Shown here in pieces: positions 40,208 through 51,000 of a stretch of DNA of 64,000 nucleotides (positions are counted from its first letter, which is position 1; each line of letters opens with the position of its first letter). Under the pieces are notes generated by a model, which saw only the letters and a program-made list of their open reading frames with translations, ran no database searches and was not told the DNA's origin. The DNA is taken from contig NZ_JVOJ01000037.1 in NCBI RefSeq assembly GCF_001064145.1, forward strand, positions 155,142 through 219,141, written 5' to 3'. The position numbers were made by a program, and so were the translations under genes. This DNA is from Sanguibacter keddieii (GTDB lineage Bacteria; Actinomycetota; Actinomycetes; Actinomycetales; Actinomycetaceae).

Positions 40208-41266
40208 ATGCCCAGCGTGATCGCATACGGCTGTGACGATGCCACCACCCAGTTCCACCCCCTGCAGATCGACATCCGCGAGCCCGGCGAGGGTGAGATT
40301 TACTTCGACGTCGCCTATGCGGGCATCTGCCACTCCGACATTCACTCTGCCCGGGGCGAGTGGGGTCCCGTGTCCTACCCGCTCGTGCCCGGTCACGAGT
40401 TCGTCGGCACCGTCGCCAAGGTCGGCCCCGGCGTCACCACGTTCAAGGTGGGGGACCGCGTGGGCGTGGGCTGCATGGTCGGCTCCTGCGGCACGTGCGA
40501 GATGTGCGAATCCGACTACGAGCAGTGGTGCACCTCGACGCCCGGCACTCTGTGGACCTACCGTGCCGACGCCGAGGGTAACCCGACGACCGGCGGCTAC
40601 TCGCGCGGCTTCACCGTGCGCGAGGACTTCGCGCTCCACATTCCGTCCGAACTGGATTTTGCGGCTTGTGCGCCCCTCCTGTGCGCCGGTATCACCACAT
40701 ACTCGCCGCTCAAGCATTACAACGTGGGTCCCGGCTCGCGCGTGGCCATCCTCGGCATGGGCGGCCTCGGACATGTGGGCGTGCAGATTGCCAAGGCCAT
40801 GGGGGCGGAGGTCTCTGTCATCTCTCACGGCCGTTCCAAGGAAGCCGACGCTCGCCGTTTCGGTGCCGACCACTTCTATGCCACCAGCGAGGAGGGCGTG
40901 CTCGAGTCCCTGCGCGGCTCCTTCGACCTGATCCTGTGCACCGTGTCCGCCGACGGCCTCGACTACGCCGGCTACATGGCCGCCCTGCGCCCCTACGGCG
41001 TCTTCGTCGATGTAGGCCTGCCCACCGAGCCTGTCTCCCTGCCGCTGCGCGCCTTCGTCAACGGCGGCAAGTCCTTCGCGGGCTCCCAGATCGGCGGCAT
41101 TGCCGAGACTCAGGAGATGCTGGACTTCTGCGCTGCGCATGGCGTCATTCCGCAGGTCGAAATGATCACCGGTGAGGAGATCACCGAGGCCTACAACAAC
41201 GTCGTCGCCTCGCGCGTGCGCTACCGCTACGTCATCGACACCTCCACGTTCCCCGAAACCGCGTGA
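40208..41266 (+). CDS. Zinc-dependent NAD(P) alcohol dehydrogenase (cinnamyl-type MDR)
   Basis: 352 residues. Catalytic zinc ligands Cys41 (GICHSD) and His63 (PGHEFVG), structural zinc cysteines 94, 97, 100 and 108 (GSCGTCEMCESDYEQWC), and the Rossmann loop GMGGLGHVGVQIAKAMG. It matches the YahK/CAD group that reduces aldehydes with NADPH. ATG behind AAAGGAGTTCTC. Followed by a strong hairpin. Confidence 0.93.
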   Translation: MPSVIAYGCDDATTQFHPLQIDIREPGEGEIYFDVAYAGICHSDIHSARGEWGPVSYPLVPGHEFVGTVAKVGPGVTTFKVGDRVGVGCMVGSCGTCEMCESDYEQWCTSTPGTLWTYRADAEGNPTTGGYSRGFTVREDFALHIPSELDFAACAPLLCAGITTYSPLKHYNVGPGSRVAILGMGGLGHVGVQIAKAMGAEVSVISHGRSKEADARRFGADHFYATSEEGVLESLRGSFDLILCTVSADGLDYAGYMAALRPYGVFVDVGLPTEPVSLPLRAFVNGGKSFAGSQIGGIAETQEMLDFCAAHGVIPQVEMITGEEITEAYNNVVASRVRYRYVIDTSTFPETA

Positions 41267-41285
41267 GCGTGAGAATGTGACAAGA

Positions 41286-41313
41286 AAGCCCCGGGCCGAG
41301 TGGCCCGGGGCTT
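41286..41313 (+). terminator. Hairpin between the alcohol dehydrogenase and tRNA-Gly
   Basis: Perfect 12-bp stem AAGCCCCGGGCC/GGCCCGGGGCTT with loop GAGT. It lies between convergent genes and can serve both strands. Confidence 0.85.
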
Positions 41314-41325
41314 CCCCATTGCTGG

Positions 41326-41396
41326 AGCGGATGACGGGAATCGAACCCGCGTGATCTGCTTGGAAGGCAGAGGCTCTACCATTGAGCTACATCCGC
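41326..41396 (-). tRNA. tRNA-Gly (anticodon TCC)
   Basis: 71 bases on the minus strand. Acceptor GCGGATG with CATCCGC, discriminator T, CCA encoded (41323-41325). Anticodon loop CTTCCAA in TCTGC/GCAGA. Confidence 0.95.
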
Positions 41397-41495
41397 GTAC
41401 CCCCGAAGGGGACACGAAGATCCTAGCGGGTATTGTCCACGTGCGCGACATTTAAACGCCCCTCCCGTATGATGGGTCAGCGGACAACGCGTCCT

Positions 41496-41572
<77 letters not shown>

Positions 41573-41599
41573 ACCGCGGCCATAGCGCCGCGGTTTTTT
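41573..41599 (+). terminator. Terminator after tRNA-Pro
   Basis: ACCGCGGC pairs with GCCGCGGT, followed by Ts. Confidence 0.85.
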
Positions 41600-41620
41600 C
41601 ATACGAACCCGGGGGAGTCC

Positions 41621-41902
41621 ATGCCGTCCTATCGCACCATCATGACGGTCACGACTCTGGCACCCGGCCGCGCCCCCGAAGAAGTCGAGGCCGCCGCGCG
41701 ATCCGTCACCCGGCTCGAATCCTGGGACATCGCCATCGCCTCCGGCCAGCCTCGCGTCACCGCGCGCTTTACCGCGACAGACGACGCCGAAGCCCGAGCC
41801 ATCCACCGCGAGATCACCGCGGCGGTGCGCCTCGTCGCCGATGTGCCCCGCGCCCGCTTGGCAGCCGTCGTGCGAGGGCGTTCCCACTACCTCGCCCCCT
41901 GA
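41621..41902 (+). CDS. Small conserved-looking hypothetical protein
   Basis: 93 residues (PSYRTIMTVTTLAPGRAPEEVEAAARSVTRLESWDI...RGRSHYLAP). The ATG at 41621 follows GGGGGAGTCC, a strong ribosome binding site. Predicted alpha-beta, ferredoxin-like in pattern, no signal or membrane segment. I do not recognise a named family. The 216 bases after it (41903-42118) hold a -10-like TACACT and a CGCCC/GGGCG hairpin upstream of tig. Confidence 0.7.
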   Translation: MPSYRTIMTVTTLAPGRAPEEVEAAARSVTRLESWDIAIASGQPRVTARFTATDDAEARAIHREITAAVRLVADVPRARLAAVVRGRSHYLAP

Positions 41903-42118
41903 GTGCACCCGGCAGTGTGGGCGGCCCCCGCCTCGTGAATGGGGGGAGTGGCACGTGCCCGTGTGGCGTTGCACACTCGAAGCGCCCGTAGAGGGGTGGA
42001 TATGCCCACTTACGGCCCACGAATGAGGACATTAACGGGGTCGTGGCGTACACTAAGCGAGTTGTTATGCGCCCGAAATGGGCGTTCCCCCGATTTGTAG
42101 ACTACGGAGCGTACGCAC

Positions 42119-43438
42119 GTGAAGAGCACCGTTGAAACCCTCGAGCCCACCAAGGTTCGTCTGACCGTTGAGGTTCCCTTCGAGGAACTGAAGTCCGAAA
42201 TGGACAAGGCGTACAAGGAGATCGCCGGACAGGTCAACATCCCCGGCTTCCGTAAGGGCCACGTGCCTCCGCGCATCATCGACCAGCGCTTCGGCCGCGC
42301 TGCCGTCATCGAGCAGGTCGTCAACCAGGTCCTGCCCGGCCACTACTCCGACGCCGTCAACGAGAACGACCTGCGCCCCATGGCTCAGCCCACCGTCGAC
42401 GTCACCGAAATCCCCAACGTGACCGGCGCCCAGGGCGGCCAGCTCGTCTTCACCGCCGAGGTTGACGTCGTCCCCGCCTTCGAGCTGCCCGAGATCGACG
42501 AGAAGCTCGTCGTCGAGGTCGAGCCCACCGAGGTCACCGATGATGACGTCGAGAAGGAACTCGAGGACCTGCGCGGCCGCTTCGCCACCCTCAAGACCAT
42601 CAACCGCAAGGCCAAGACCGGCGACTTCGCGACCATCGACCTGGTCGCCACCATCGACGGCAAGCAGGTTGACTCCGCCTCCGACGTCTCCTACGAGATC
42701 GGCTCCGGCTCCATGCTCGACGGCCAGGACACCGCCCTGCGCGGCACCAAGGCCGGCGAAGAAGTCACCTTCACCTCCAAGCTGAAGGGTGGCGAGCACG
42801 AGGGCGAAGATGCCGAGGTGACCATCACCATCAAGGCCATGAAGACCCGCGAGCTGCCCAAGGCTGACGACGACTTCGCTCAGATGGTCTCCGAGTTCGA
42901 CACCATCGACGAGCTCAAGGAAGACCTGAAGAAGCAGGCCGCCCAGTCCAAGGAGTCCCAGCAGGCCCTCGCCGCGCGCGATGCCCTCATCGACCTCCTC
43001 CTGGACAAGGTCGAGATCGTCCTGCCCGAGTCCGCGGTCGACCACCAGGTCGAGCACCGCGTCGGCGAGGACGCCAAGCCCAAGGCCAAGAAGGAAGCCC
43101 GCGAGGCCGTCGAGAAGGAAATCCGCACCGAGCTGCTCTCCGAGGCCCTGGCCAAGAAGTTCGACGTGCAGGTCTCCCAGCAGGAGCTGATCGACTACGC
43201 GATCCAGATGTCGCAGAACTTCGGCATCGACATCAACCAGCTGTTCTCCTCCTCCCAGCAGATGGCCAACGTCGTGGCCGACCTGGGTCGCTCCAAGGCC
43301 CTCATTGAGGCCCTGAAGGTCGTCACTGTCAAGGACACCAACGGTGCCGACGTCGACCTGAGCAAGTTCTTCGGCACCGATCCCGCCACCGAGGAGGGTG
43401 CGGAGATCATCACCGAGGTTGCCGACGAGCAGGAGTGA
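42119..43438 (+). CDS. tig: Trigger factor (ribosome-associated chaperone and prolyl isomerase)
   Basis: 439 residues from GTG 42119. The ribosome-binding N-domain contains the exit-tunnel contact loop GFRKGHVPPRIIDQRFG (residues ~41-57). An FKBP-type isomerase domain (~155-245) and a long charged helical C-domain follow. It binds nascent chains at the ribosome. Upstream of clpP1-clpP2-clpX, the classic tig-clp order. Confidence 0.96.
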   Translation: MKSTVETLEPTKVRLTVEVPFEELKSEMDKAYKEIAGQVNIPGFRKGHVPPRIIDQRFGRAAVIEQVVNQVLPGHYSDAVNENDLRPMAQPTVDVTEIPNVTGAQGGQLVFTAEVDVVPAFELPEIDEKLVVEVEPTEVTDDDVEKELEDLRGRFATLKTINRKAKTGDFATIDLVATIDGKQVDSASDVSYEIGSGSMLDGQDTALRGTKAGEEVTFTSKLKGGEHEGEDAEVTITIKAMKTRELPKADDDFAQMVSEFDTIDELKEDLKKQAAQSKESQQALAARDALIDLLLDKVEIVLPESAVDHQVEHRVGEDAKPKAKKEAREAVEKEIRTELLSEALAKKFDVQVSQQELIDYAIQMSQNFGIDINQLFSSSQQMANVVADLGRSKALIEALKVVTVKDTNGADVDLSKFFGTDPATEEGAEIITEVADEQE

Positions 43439-43444
43439 ACCGCG

Positions 43445-43477
43445 GCGGGTATACCCGCTGACGAGTGACTAACTCGT
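43445..43477. promoter_or_regulatory. Palindrome and hairpin in the tig-clpP1 gap
   Basis: A perfect 14-bp palindrome GCGGGTATACCCGC (43445-43458) is followed by an ACGAGT/ACTCGT hairpin (43461-43477). Either could be an operator for the clp genes or part of the tig 3' end. Confidence 0.35.
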
Positions 43478-43480
43478 GGG

Positions 43481-43514
43481 CTGAGGGGGTGGGGCGCGAG
43501 CCTCGCCCCCTCAG
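43481..43514 (+). terminator. Hairpin after tig
   Basis: CTGAGGGGG pairs with CCCCCTCAG around a GC-rich loop. No T run. Confidence 0.6.
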
Positions 43515-43626
43515 TGCATGTGCCGACAGCGAAACGACGGCCCGGCGCGCGCACGAGCGGGCGCGCAGCGGGTACGGTTGACATCAATGGGGCCGACTGG
43601 GCCCGCGAACAGACGAGGAGGTACGC

Positions 43627-44238
43627 GTGAGCGTGCACAATACCGGGGCTGCCGGCGAAGGCTCGCAGCTGGGACTGGGCGACTCGGTCTACCAGCGCCT
43701 GCTCAAGGAGCGCATCATTTGGCTGGGTGGCGAGGTTCGCGATGAGAATGCGAACGCGATCTGCGCGCAGCTGCTGCTGCTCGCGGCCGAGGACCCGGAC
43801 CGCGACATCTACCTGTACATCAACTCGCCTGGCGGCTCGGTGACGGCCGGTATGGCCATCTACGACACGATGCAGTACATCAAGCCGGACGTCGTGACGG
43901 TCGGCATGGGCCTGGCCGCGTCGATGGGCCAGTTCCTGCTCACCGTGGGTGCCCCCGGCAAGCGCTACATCACGCCCCACACTCGCGTTCTGCTGCACCA
44001 GCCCCTGGGTGGCGCGGGCGGCTCCGCGACGGAGATTCGCATTAACGCGGACCTGATCCTGGGCATGAAGAAGGAACTCGCTGCCATCACCGCGTCTCGC
44101 ACGGGTAAGACCGTCGAGCAGGTGGAGGCCGACGGCGATCGCGACCACTGGTTCACGGCGCAGGAAGCCCTCGAGTACGGCTTCGTTGACCGCGTGATCG
44201 ACAGCCCGCAGGAGATCGGAACGCGAGGAGAGAACTGA
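43627..44238 (+). CDS. clpP1: ATP-dependent Clp protease proteolytic subunit 1
   Basis: 203 residues from GTG 43627 behind GAGGAGGTACGC. The serine-protease triad is visible: Ser99 in GLAASMGQ, His124 in LLHQPLGG and an Asp near 171-173 in GDRDHW. In actinobacteria ClpP1 and ClpP2 form a mixed tetradecamer that ClpX or ClpC1 feeds. Stop and next start overlap (ATGA context), so the two subunits are translationally coupled. Confidence 0.95.
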   Translation: MSVHNTGAAGEGSQLGLGDSVYQRLLKERIIWLGGEVRDENANAICAQLLLLAAEDPDRDIYLYINSPGGSVTAGMAIYDTMQYIKPDVVTVGMGLAASMGQFLLTVGAPGKRYITPHTRVLLHQPLGGAGGSATEIRINADLILGMKKELAAITASRTGKTVEQVEADGDRDHWFTAQEALEYGFVDRVIDSPQEIGTRGEN

Positions 44239-44882
44239 TGAGCACCCAGCCCTACTTTGAGGCGGTCGCCCGCCAGATGCCGCAGGCCCGCTACGTGCTG
44301 CCCGACTTCGAGGAGCGCACGGCCTACGGTTTCCGCCGCCAGAACCCCTACACGAAGCTGTTCGAGGACCGCATCGTGTTCCTGGGCGTGCAGGTGGACG
44401 ATGCCAGCGCGGACGACGTCATGGCGCAGCTGCTGGTCCTGGAGTCCCAGGATCCTGATTCGCTGATCACCATGTACATCAACTCGCCCGGCGGCTCCTT
44501 CACGGCGCTGACCGCCATCTACGACACCATGCAGTACATCAAGCCGCAGATCCAGACGGTGTGCCTGGGCCAGGCCGCTTCCGCTGCGGCCGTGCTGCTG
44601 GCCGCCGGTTCGCCCGGCAAGCGCCTGGCGCTGCCCAACGCCCGCGTCCTCATCCACCAGCCGGCGATGGAGGGCATGCAGGGGCAGGCCTCGGACATCC
44701 AGATCGTCGCCGACGAAATCGACCGTATGCGCGTGTGGCTCGAGGACACGCTTTCGAAGCACTCGGGCAAGCCGGTGGAGCAGGTGCGCCGCGACATCGA
44801 GCGCGACAAGATCCTCACCGCCCCGCAGGCCGCCGAGTACGGTCTGATTGACCAGGTGCTGGAGTCTCGTAAGGCTCTGTGA
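44238..44882 (+). CDS. clpP2: ATP-dependent Clp protease proteolytic subunit 2
   Basis: 214 residues. Catalytic Ser115 ([11 protein letters not shown]) and His140 (RVLIHQPAM), with a [20 protein letters not shown] segment carrying the Asp. Longer N-terminus than ClpP1, as usual for the second subunit. Ends just before a hairpin at 44894-44944. Confidence 0.95.
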   Translation: MSTQPYFEAVARQMPQARYVLPDFEERTAYGFRRQNPYTKLFEDRIVFLGVQVDDASADDVMAQLLVLESQDPDSLITMYINSPGGSFTALTAIYDTMQYIKPQIQTVCLGQAASAAAVLLAAGSPGKRLALPNARVLIHQPAMEGMQGQASDIQIVADEIDRMRVWLEDTLSKHSGKPVEQVRRDIERDKILTAPQAAEYGLIDQVLESRKAL

Positions 44883-44893
44883 CGCTGTCGTCG

Positions 44894-44944
44894 ACGAGGC
44901 CGTGGCCTTCCCGCGCTGATGTGTGTGGGGTGCCACGGCCTCGT
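44894..44944 (+). terminator. Hairpin after clpP2 made of an inverted ACGAGGCCGTGGC pair
   Basis: Perfect 13-bp stem: 44894-44906 with 44932-44944. Both arms are the GTGGC variant of the recurrent word. No T run follows. Confidence 0.75.
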
Positions 44945-44976
44945 TGCTATGTGCCTGGTCAGACGGTTGTCGCGCT

Positions 44977-44986
44977 GACAATTGTC
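44977..44986. promoter_or_regulatory. Palindrome GACAATTGTC upstream of clpX
   Basis: Perfect 10-bp palindrome, with the flanks GCT and GGC extending partial symmetry to 16 bases, in the 237-base gap upstream of clpX. Possible operator; identity of the regulator unknown. Confidence 0.35.
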
Positions 44987-45119
44987 GGCTACGGGTGAAC
45001 TTTTCATAACAATAGGCGTGGCTAAGCGGGAATATACCTCGCGTGCACTACGTTATTTGCTAGTAAGTGCGAAAGCACATCCGACCGAACGGCAAAACGT
45101 TCAACACCTTGGAGGTCTC

Positions 45120-46379
45120 GTGGCTCGTCTGACTGATGGCGCGGAACTGCTCAAGTGCTCCTTCTGTGGGAAGAGCCAGAAGCAGGTGCGTAAGCTCATC
45201 GGTGGCTCCGGTGCATATATCTGCGACGAGTGCATTGAGCTGTGCAACGAGATCATCGAGGAGGAACTCGGTTCGCAGCAGTCCTCCTCGTCTGCGCCGC
45301 CGCTGCCAAAGCCGCGCGAAATCAACGAATTCTTGAACACGTGGGTGATCGGCCAGGACCGTGCCAAGCGCGCCCTGTCGGTGGCCGTGTACAACCACTA
45401 CAAGCGCGTGCGTTCGCGCGAGGCTGGCAACGCTGAGGACATGCTGGGCACCAAGTCCAACATCCTCCTGCTGGGCCCCACGGGTACGGGTAAGACCCAC
45501 CTGGCGCGCTGCCTCGCCCGCCTTCTCGACGTGCCCTTCGCGATCGTGGACGCGACCGCCCTGACCGAGGCTGGTTACGTGGGTGAGGACGTGGAGAACA
45601 TTCTCCTGCGCCTCATCCAGGAGGCCGACGGCGACATCAAGAAGGCCGAGAAGGGCATTATCTACGTCGACGAGATCGACAAGATCGGCCGCAAGGCTGA
45701 GAACGCCTCCATTACCCGCGACGTGTCGGGCGAGGGCGTGCAGCAGGCCCTCTTGAAGATTATCGAGGGCACGGTCGCCTCCGTGCCTCCCACGGGCGGA
45801 CGTAAGCACCCCCACCAGCAGTTCCTGGAGATCGACACCTCCGGCATCCTCTTCATCGCTGCCGGCGCCTTCGCGGGCATCGAGGACATCGTGAAGGGCC
45901 GCCTGGGCCGCCGCTCGACGGGCTTCGGCTCCGAGCTGAAGAGCACCTCCGAGATGGGAGACCTCTACGAGGCCGTGTCCGCCGAGGACCTGCACAAGTT
46001 CGGTATGATCCCCGAGTTCATCGGCCGCCTGCCCATCCTGACCTCCACGAAGGAGCTCACGGAGGAGGACCTCGTGCGCGTCCTCACCGAACCGTCGAAC
46101 TCGCTCGTGCGCCAGTACCAGCACCTCTTCGAGCTGGACGGTATAGACCTGGAGTTCACCCACGAGGCGCTCCTGGCCATCGCGGCGCGTGCCAACGAGC
46201 GCAAGACGGGAGCCCGCGGCCTGTCCTCGATCATGGAGCAGACCCTGTCGGACCTCATGTTCGACCTGCCCAGCCGCGACGACGTCGCCCGCGTGGTCAT
46301 CACCCGCGACCTCGTCGAGGGCGTTGGCTCCGCTGAGCTCTACCCGGAACGATCCTCGGAAGGCAAGCGCAGCGCCTGA
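45120..46379 (+). CDS. clpX: ATP-dependent Clp protease ATP-binding subunit ClpX
   Basis: 419 residues from GTG 45120 behind TTGGAGG. The N-terminal zinc finger has Cys13, Cys16, Cys35 and Cys38 (CSFCG...CDEC). Walker A GPTGTGKT (119-126), [10 protein letters not shown] pore-loop region (151-160), Walker B IIYVDEID (180-187). It unfolds substrates for the ClpP1P2 chamber. The frame is open from 44982, but that extension runs through the palindrome and lacks conservation. Confidence 0.97.
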   Translation: MARLTDGAELLKCSFCGKSQKQVRKLIGGSGAYICDECIELCNEIIEEELGSQQSSSSAPPLPKPREINEFLNTWVIGQDRAKRALSVAVYNHYKRVRSREAGNAEDMLGTKSNILLLGPTGTGKTHLARCLARLLDVPFAIVDATALTEAGYVGEDVENILLRLIQEADGDIKKAEKGIIYVDEIDKIGRKAENASITRDVSGEGVQQALLKIIEGTVASVPPTGGRKHPHQQFLEIDTSGILFIAAGAFAGIEDIVKGRLGRRSTGFGSELKSTSEMGDLYEAVSAEDLHKFGMIPEFIGRLPILTSTKELTEEDLVRVLTEPSNSLVRQYQHLFELDGIDLEFTHEALLAIAARANERKTGARGLSSIMEQTLSDLMFDLPSRDDVARVVITRDLVEGVGSAELYPERSSEGKRSA

Positions 46380-46425
46380 GTTCGCCCGCTACACTGAGGT
46401 CAGTTGAGACCTTAGGGGAGGAACA

Positions 46426-46782
46426 ATGGCACAGTGCGACGAGGCCTTGGTGGCCGCTTCGGCGGATGCGGGCGTGAGCGGTGTTCCCGCCGAGCTGGCG
46501 GAGGCCCGCGCAACGATCGACAACATCGACGCTGCCCTCGTGCACATTCTCGCCGAGCGCTTCCGCTGCACCCAGCGCGTCGGGCACATCAAGGCCCGCC
46601 TGGACCTGCCTCCCGCCGACCCGGATCGCGAGGCTCGTCAGGTCGAGCGCCTGCGTACCCTGGCGGCGTCCTCCGGCCTCGACCCCGATTTCGCCGAGAA
46701 GTTCCTGGGCTTCATGGTCCGCGAGGTCATCCGCCACCACGAGGACATTAAGGCCGAGTACGACGAGGGTTCGTGCCTCTAA
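46426..46782 (+). CDS. Chorismate mutase (AroQ type)
   Basis: 118 residues, all helical. LAEARATIDNIDAALVHILAERFRCTQRVGHIKARLDLPPADPDREARQVERLR matches the AroQ helix with its conserved Arg/Lys residues, and the C-terminal FAEKFLGFMVREVIRHHEDIK closes the fold. It converts chorismate to prephenate for Phe and Tyr. The ATG at 46426 follows GGGGAGGAACA. Confidence 0.9.
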   Translation: MAQCDEALVAASADAGVSGVPAELAEARATIDNIDAALVHILAERFRCTQRVGHIKARLDLPPADPDREARQVERLRTLAASSGLDPDFAEKFLGFMVREVIRHHEDIKAEYDEGSCL

Positions 46783-46918
46783 ACTGCGCGCTGGGGGAGG
46801 GCCAAGCACCGGCCTCGTCAGTTGTGCGCGCGAGCGATGCGGCGTTGATCCCGCTGAGCGAGCTGTGAGTCAGCTAGACTGTATGAGCTGAACACAGGGA
46901 GTTTTGGGAGGGGGATCG

Positions 46919-47944
46919 ATGGTTAACCTCGGTGATATTGCCAAGGCGACGGGTTACTCGAAGGCGACGGTGTCTCGTGTCCTCTCGGGAGACCCCAGTT
47001 TCACCGCAAAGGAATCAACCCGCCATCGTGTCATCCAAGTAGCCAACGAGCTCGGCTACGCGCTGCGCACATCGCGCGCTGGCGTCCCTCAGACCATCGC
47101 GGTGCTTGAGAACTTCGATCCCACGAATGGACCCCAGGATTCCTATTTTTCCGACGTGCGTGAGGCACTGCGAGAGCGTGCGGTGGAAAATATGATGAGC
47201 CTGGCGTTCTTCCCGACCGTGGACGCGCTCATCGATGCTGCGGACGAGTTCTCTGGCTTTGTGTCCATCGGTCCCGCGCCGATCGCACAAGACGACCTCG
47301 ACCGTTTGTATGAGGCGCTCGCGCACGGCGTGTTTATCGACATCAACCCCGCGCCGGCGCTCTTTCATTCTGTGCGCCCCGACCTGCAGCAAACGGTCAT
47401 TGACGCGATCTACACGCTGCGTGAGCAGGGGCGTCAGCGTATCGCCTTTATCGGCGGCGCCGGGCACATGATGGGCTCTCATGTCTTCGCGCAAGACCCG
47501 CGTACCGTCGCCTTCAACGAGTGGGCGCACCTCCTCGACATGCCCACTGATGGCTACGTCTGCGCCTCCGGTCCCTTCACTGTGGAGAATGGACGTAGTC
47601 AGGCCGAGGCACTACTTGATGCGTGCACGGATGATCTGCCCGACGCTGTCCTTGTCGCGGCTGATCCGCTGGCGGTTGGCGTCATTCAGGTGCTCGCTGC
47701 CCGTGGGCTCCGTGTACCCGATCAGATTGCCGTCGTCTCCATCGACAATCTTAAGGTCTGCGAGTACACGGCTCCCACGCTCAGCTCCTATGCGATCGAG
47801 CGCTCCGAGTTGGCCGAGACCGCGCTCATGCTCCTCTCAGACGCGATCGTTGGCCGTTTCATGCATAAGCATCACGTTCTGCTGTCCACCCGCCTTGTTG
47901 TGCGACAGAGCTTTATTCCCGCGCACGGCGCCACCGCACAGTGA
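46919..47944 (+). CDS. LacI-family transcriptional regulator (EbgR-like)
   Basis: 341 residues from ATG 46919 behind GGGAGGGGGATCG. The HTH and hinge (NLGDIAKATGYSKATVSRVLSGD) are followed by a periplasmic-binding-protein-like sensor domain. The long form of the HTH linker (PSFTAKESTRHRVIQVANELGY) is like EbgR of E. coli. It is convergent with lacZ and upstream of the lacZ-lacS divergent pair, so it is the likely regulator of both. Confidence 0.92.
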   Translation: MVNLGDIAKATGYSKATVSRVLSGDPSFTAKESTRHRVIQVANELGYALRTSRAGVPQTIAVLENFDPTNGPQDSYFSDVREALRERAVENMMSLAFFPTVDALIDAADEFSGFVSIGPAPIAQDDLDRLYEALAHGVFIDINPAPALFHSVRPDLQQTVIDAIYTLREQGRQRIAFIGGAGHMMGSHVFAQDPRTVAFNEWAHLLDMPTDGYVCASGPFTVENGRSQAEALLDACTDDLPDAVLVAADPLAVGVIQVLAARGLRVPDQIAVVSIDNLKVCEYTAPTLSSYAIERSELAETALMLLSDAIVGRFMHKHHVLLSTRLVVRQSFIPAHGATAQ

Positions 47945-47963
47945 TCGGGCGTGAACGCATAAG

Positions 47964-47999
47964 GCGGCGGCGGGGGAGTTGCTTCACACCCGCCGCCGC
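47964..47999. terminator. Bidirectional hairpin between the LacI gene and lacZ
   Basis: GCGGCGGCGGG pairs with CCCGCCGCCGC (11 bp) in the convergent gap. Confidence 0.8.
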
Positions 48000-48009
48000 T
48001 GAATGTCTC

Positions 48010-51000
48010 TTATATGAGAGACAACGTCACGTCCAGGACCTGCTTCTCGGTCGCATCAATCTGGTACTCGTCATGCACCGGCGAACCCCACGAATCGTCG
48101 CCGCCGACACCCATCTGTGCAGTGAGCAGACGTAGGTAGGTCGCGGGCCGCTGGGAGGGCTCCGGTAGCTCCCACCAGTGTCGAGCGTTTTCGATGTGCG
48201 CGGAGGAGTAGGGCAGGAGCGAGACTCCGAGATCGCCGTGTGCCTGAACATGCAGGCCGTGTCCGTCGTCGTCCGTTACCTCGCACCAGCGGATGCCGGG
48301 ATGGAAGCCGCACTCCTGCGGTACCGCGTAGGGGGCCAGCCCTTCGGCTGCGCTCTGGGACCACACGCCCAGGGTTGCTCCGGCCAGGCGGTCCGCGTAG
48401 GCCTCGACGGGGCCGAGGCCATAGAAACTCAGGCGGTCAATCGACGAGGGGAGCGCCCACTCGATCCCGAAGCACGGCATCGTTGGGAGATCATGCGCAC
48501 CCGGGTAAGTTGCCGTAAGACGAATCGTGCCGTCGGTGCGCAGCTCGTAGCGCACAGGCACGGTGACATCTGCAATGCCCGCAAGACGGTAGTCGTAGGT
48601 AACGACGACACCCTCGCCGGTCTCTTCGACGGTGGTGTTCACGCATCGTGCGTAGGCTCCAGCCGTCGTCCAGCACGAGCGGTCGAAACCGTGCCCACAG
48701 CCTCGATCATTGTCCGTTAGCGGTCGGAAGGTTGTCAGCTTGGGCGGGAAGAGGACCATGGCCTTGTCGTCGCGACGCCACTGGACGATGCCACCTGCGG
48801 TACGCGACAGCAAAGCCTCGTTCTCGCCCTCACGCATACCAATGTTCCAACGGCCCACGGTGAATGTGGCGTGGCCACTGGGTGTCATGTCGGCCTGCTC
48901 GGGGTAGGAGAATGCTGTCTGGCCCACGGAGACAATGTGCCCAGCCTCGCACCACGCGGTGTCGGAGGAGATGACAAGTGCTGCCTCCAACACGATCTCT
49001 TGTTTTGTGTCGGCTAGCAGTTCAGACGGCCATCCCATACTGACGGTGCTCCGCCCACGGGAGATGCCTGTTGCCGCGACCTCCTTCTCCCAGACAACCG
49101 CGCCGTTAGCAAGGATCCGGGCACGCACACACAGGTTAGTAAGCGGCGCTGGAAGGACAACAGCATCGATAAGGATTCCGTCGATGCTCGGCGTGAGAGT
49201 GACGGGGGAGTAGAGCTGTTTGACCGCCATGGCTGAGGGCTTGGGTGTGCGGTCGGCGAATAGGATGCCATCACAGGAGAACTCCCAGTCACAAGGGCGA
49301 TCCTCGAAATCGCCGCCGTATGCCAGGAACTCGCCATCCGAGCCAGCGGTCGGCTCATGGTAGAGAGCCTGGTCAATCAGGTCCCAGATGAAGCCGCCAC
49401 CATACGCGGGGTAGCGCTCCAGTTCCGTGTAGTGGCTAAGGCCACCAACAGAATTACCCATCGCATGCATGTACTCGCACGACAGATAGGGCTTCGCCGG
49501 GTTATCACGCAGGTACTCCTCGATCGCGTCAGGCAGCGCGTACATGCGTGACTCAATATCGGAGGCATCGTCGAACTCTCGATCCCACGTGACACCCTCG
49601 TAATGGACAGGGCGGGAATTGTCCAGCTCATGACAGCACCGGTACATAGAGCGGAAAACCTCGCCGCCAAAAGACTCGTTACCCAGCGACCACATCAACA
49701 CGGAGGCGTGATTGAGATCCTGGCGCACCATCGACTCGACGCGATCCACGCAGGCGCCCTCCCACTCCATCTTTGATCCCGGGATCGCCGTGGCTGGGGT
49801 GGGGATGTCGCCCGGCGTGCACCATGATCCGTGTGTCTCCAGGTTGGCCTCGTCAATGACGTACAGGCCGTACTTATCGCACAGGTCTAGGAAACGGGTG
49901 TCATTGGGGTAATGGCTCGTGCGGATTGCATTGATGTTGAGCTGCTTGCACAGGCGCACGTCCGTCACCATGTCCTCCATCGACATCGTTCGGCCCGTGC
50001 AAGGATTGAACTCGTGGCGGTTGACACCGCGGAAAATAAGGCGCTGGCCGTTGAGCATGAAGACAGAGTCGAGGATTTCGAAGCGGCGGAAGCCCACGCG
50101 CTGAGTCACGGTCTCGCAATCGTTTCCATCGGCGTCGTGAATCGTGAGGCTCAGCGTATACAGGGCCGGATCCTCCGCCGTCCACGGGTGCACGCCGTCT
50201 AGTTCAGCCCGAAGCGTGATGCTGGGATCGTTTGCGGGCACGTGTTCACTCCACACAACAGTGCCGCTCGAATCGGTGAGCTGGGCGCGTGCGGTACTGT
50301 CGGCCTTGGTTCCCTTGAGGTCGACCGTGACATTGAGTATTCCCGCGCCTGTTTCCGCGTCGTAGTCAGCGTTGGCTGCCAGGTGAGCGACGTGGCAGGC
50401 AGGCAGAGCTACCAGTGATACGGAACGGAAAATGCCGTGGAAACGCCAGGAGTCCTGTCCTTCCAGCCACGAGGCGCTGGAATGCTCATAGCAGGCGACG
50501 ACAATCTCGTGGTCTGGGGACCGCGTCAGTGCTGACGTGATATCAAACTCGCTCGCCGTGTACCCGTCCTCGCAGTAGCCGACGAAGATGCCGTCCACCC
50601 AGATGTAGAGAGCCGTCGCAAAACCCTCGAAGCGTAGGCGTGCGCGTCCTTGCTTGCTCAAAGACTTCTGGAGGGAATCATGCAGGGTGAAGGTGCGCCG
50701 GTAGAGTGCAACTCGGCACTCCTCTGGCGGTTTGGGAGCCTGAGGGTTCTCGTGGCCGTCCCACGGCATCTGAATGTTGACGTACGCCGGAGGCCATAGT
50801 CCCTCAGCTTCGAGGGTTGAGGGAACGGGAAGGCTGTGTACTGCTTCCTGGTCGAATGTGGTGGTGGGGGAGTCAAGAGCGACGCGCGAGCTTGACGTCA
50901 GTGCGACTTCCCAGGTTCCGTCAAGACTCTGTGTCGGGGCGTTCGTGCGGTGTGTGCTGCGCGCGGGAAGTCGATTGACAGCAAAGGTCTGCGGATCGCT

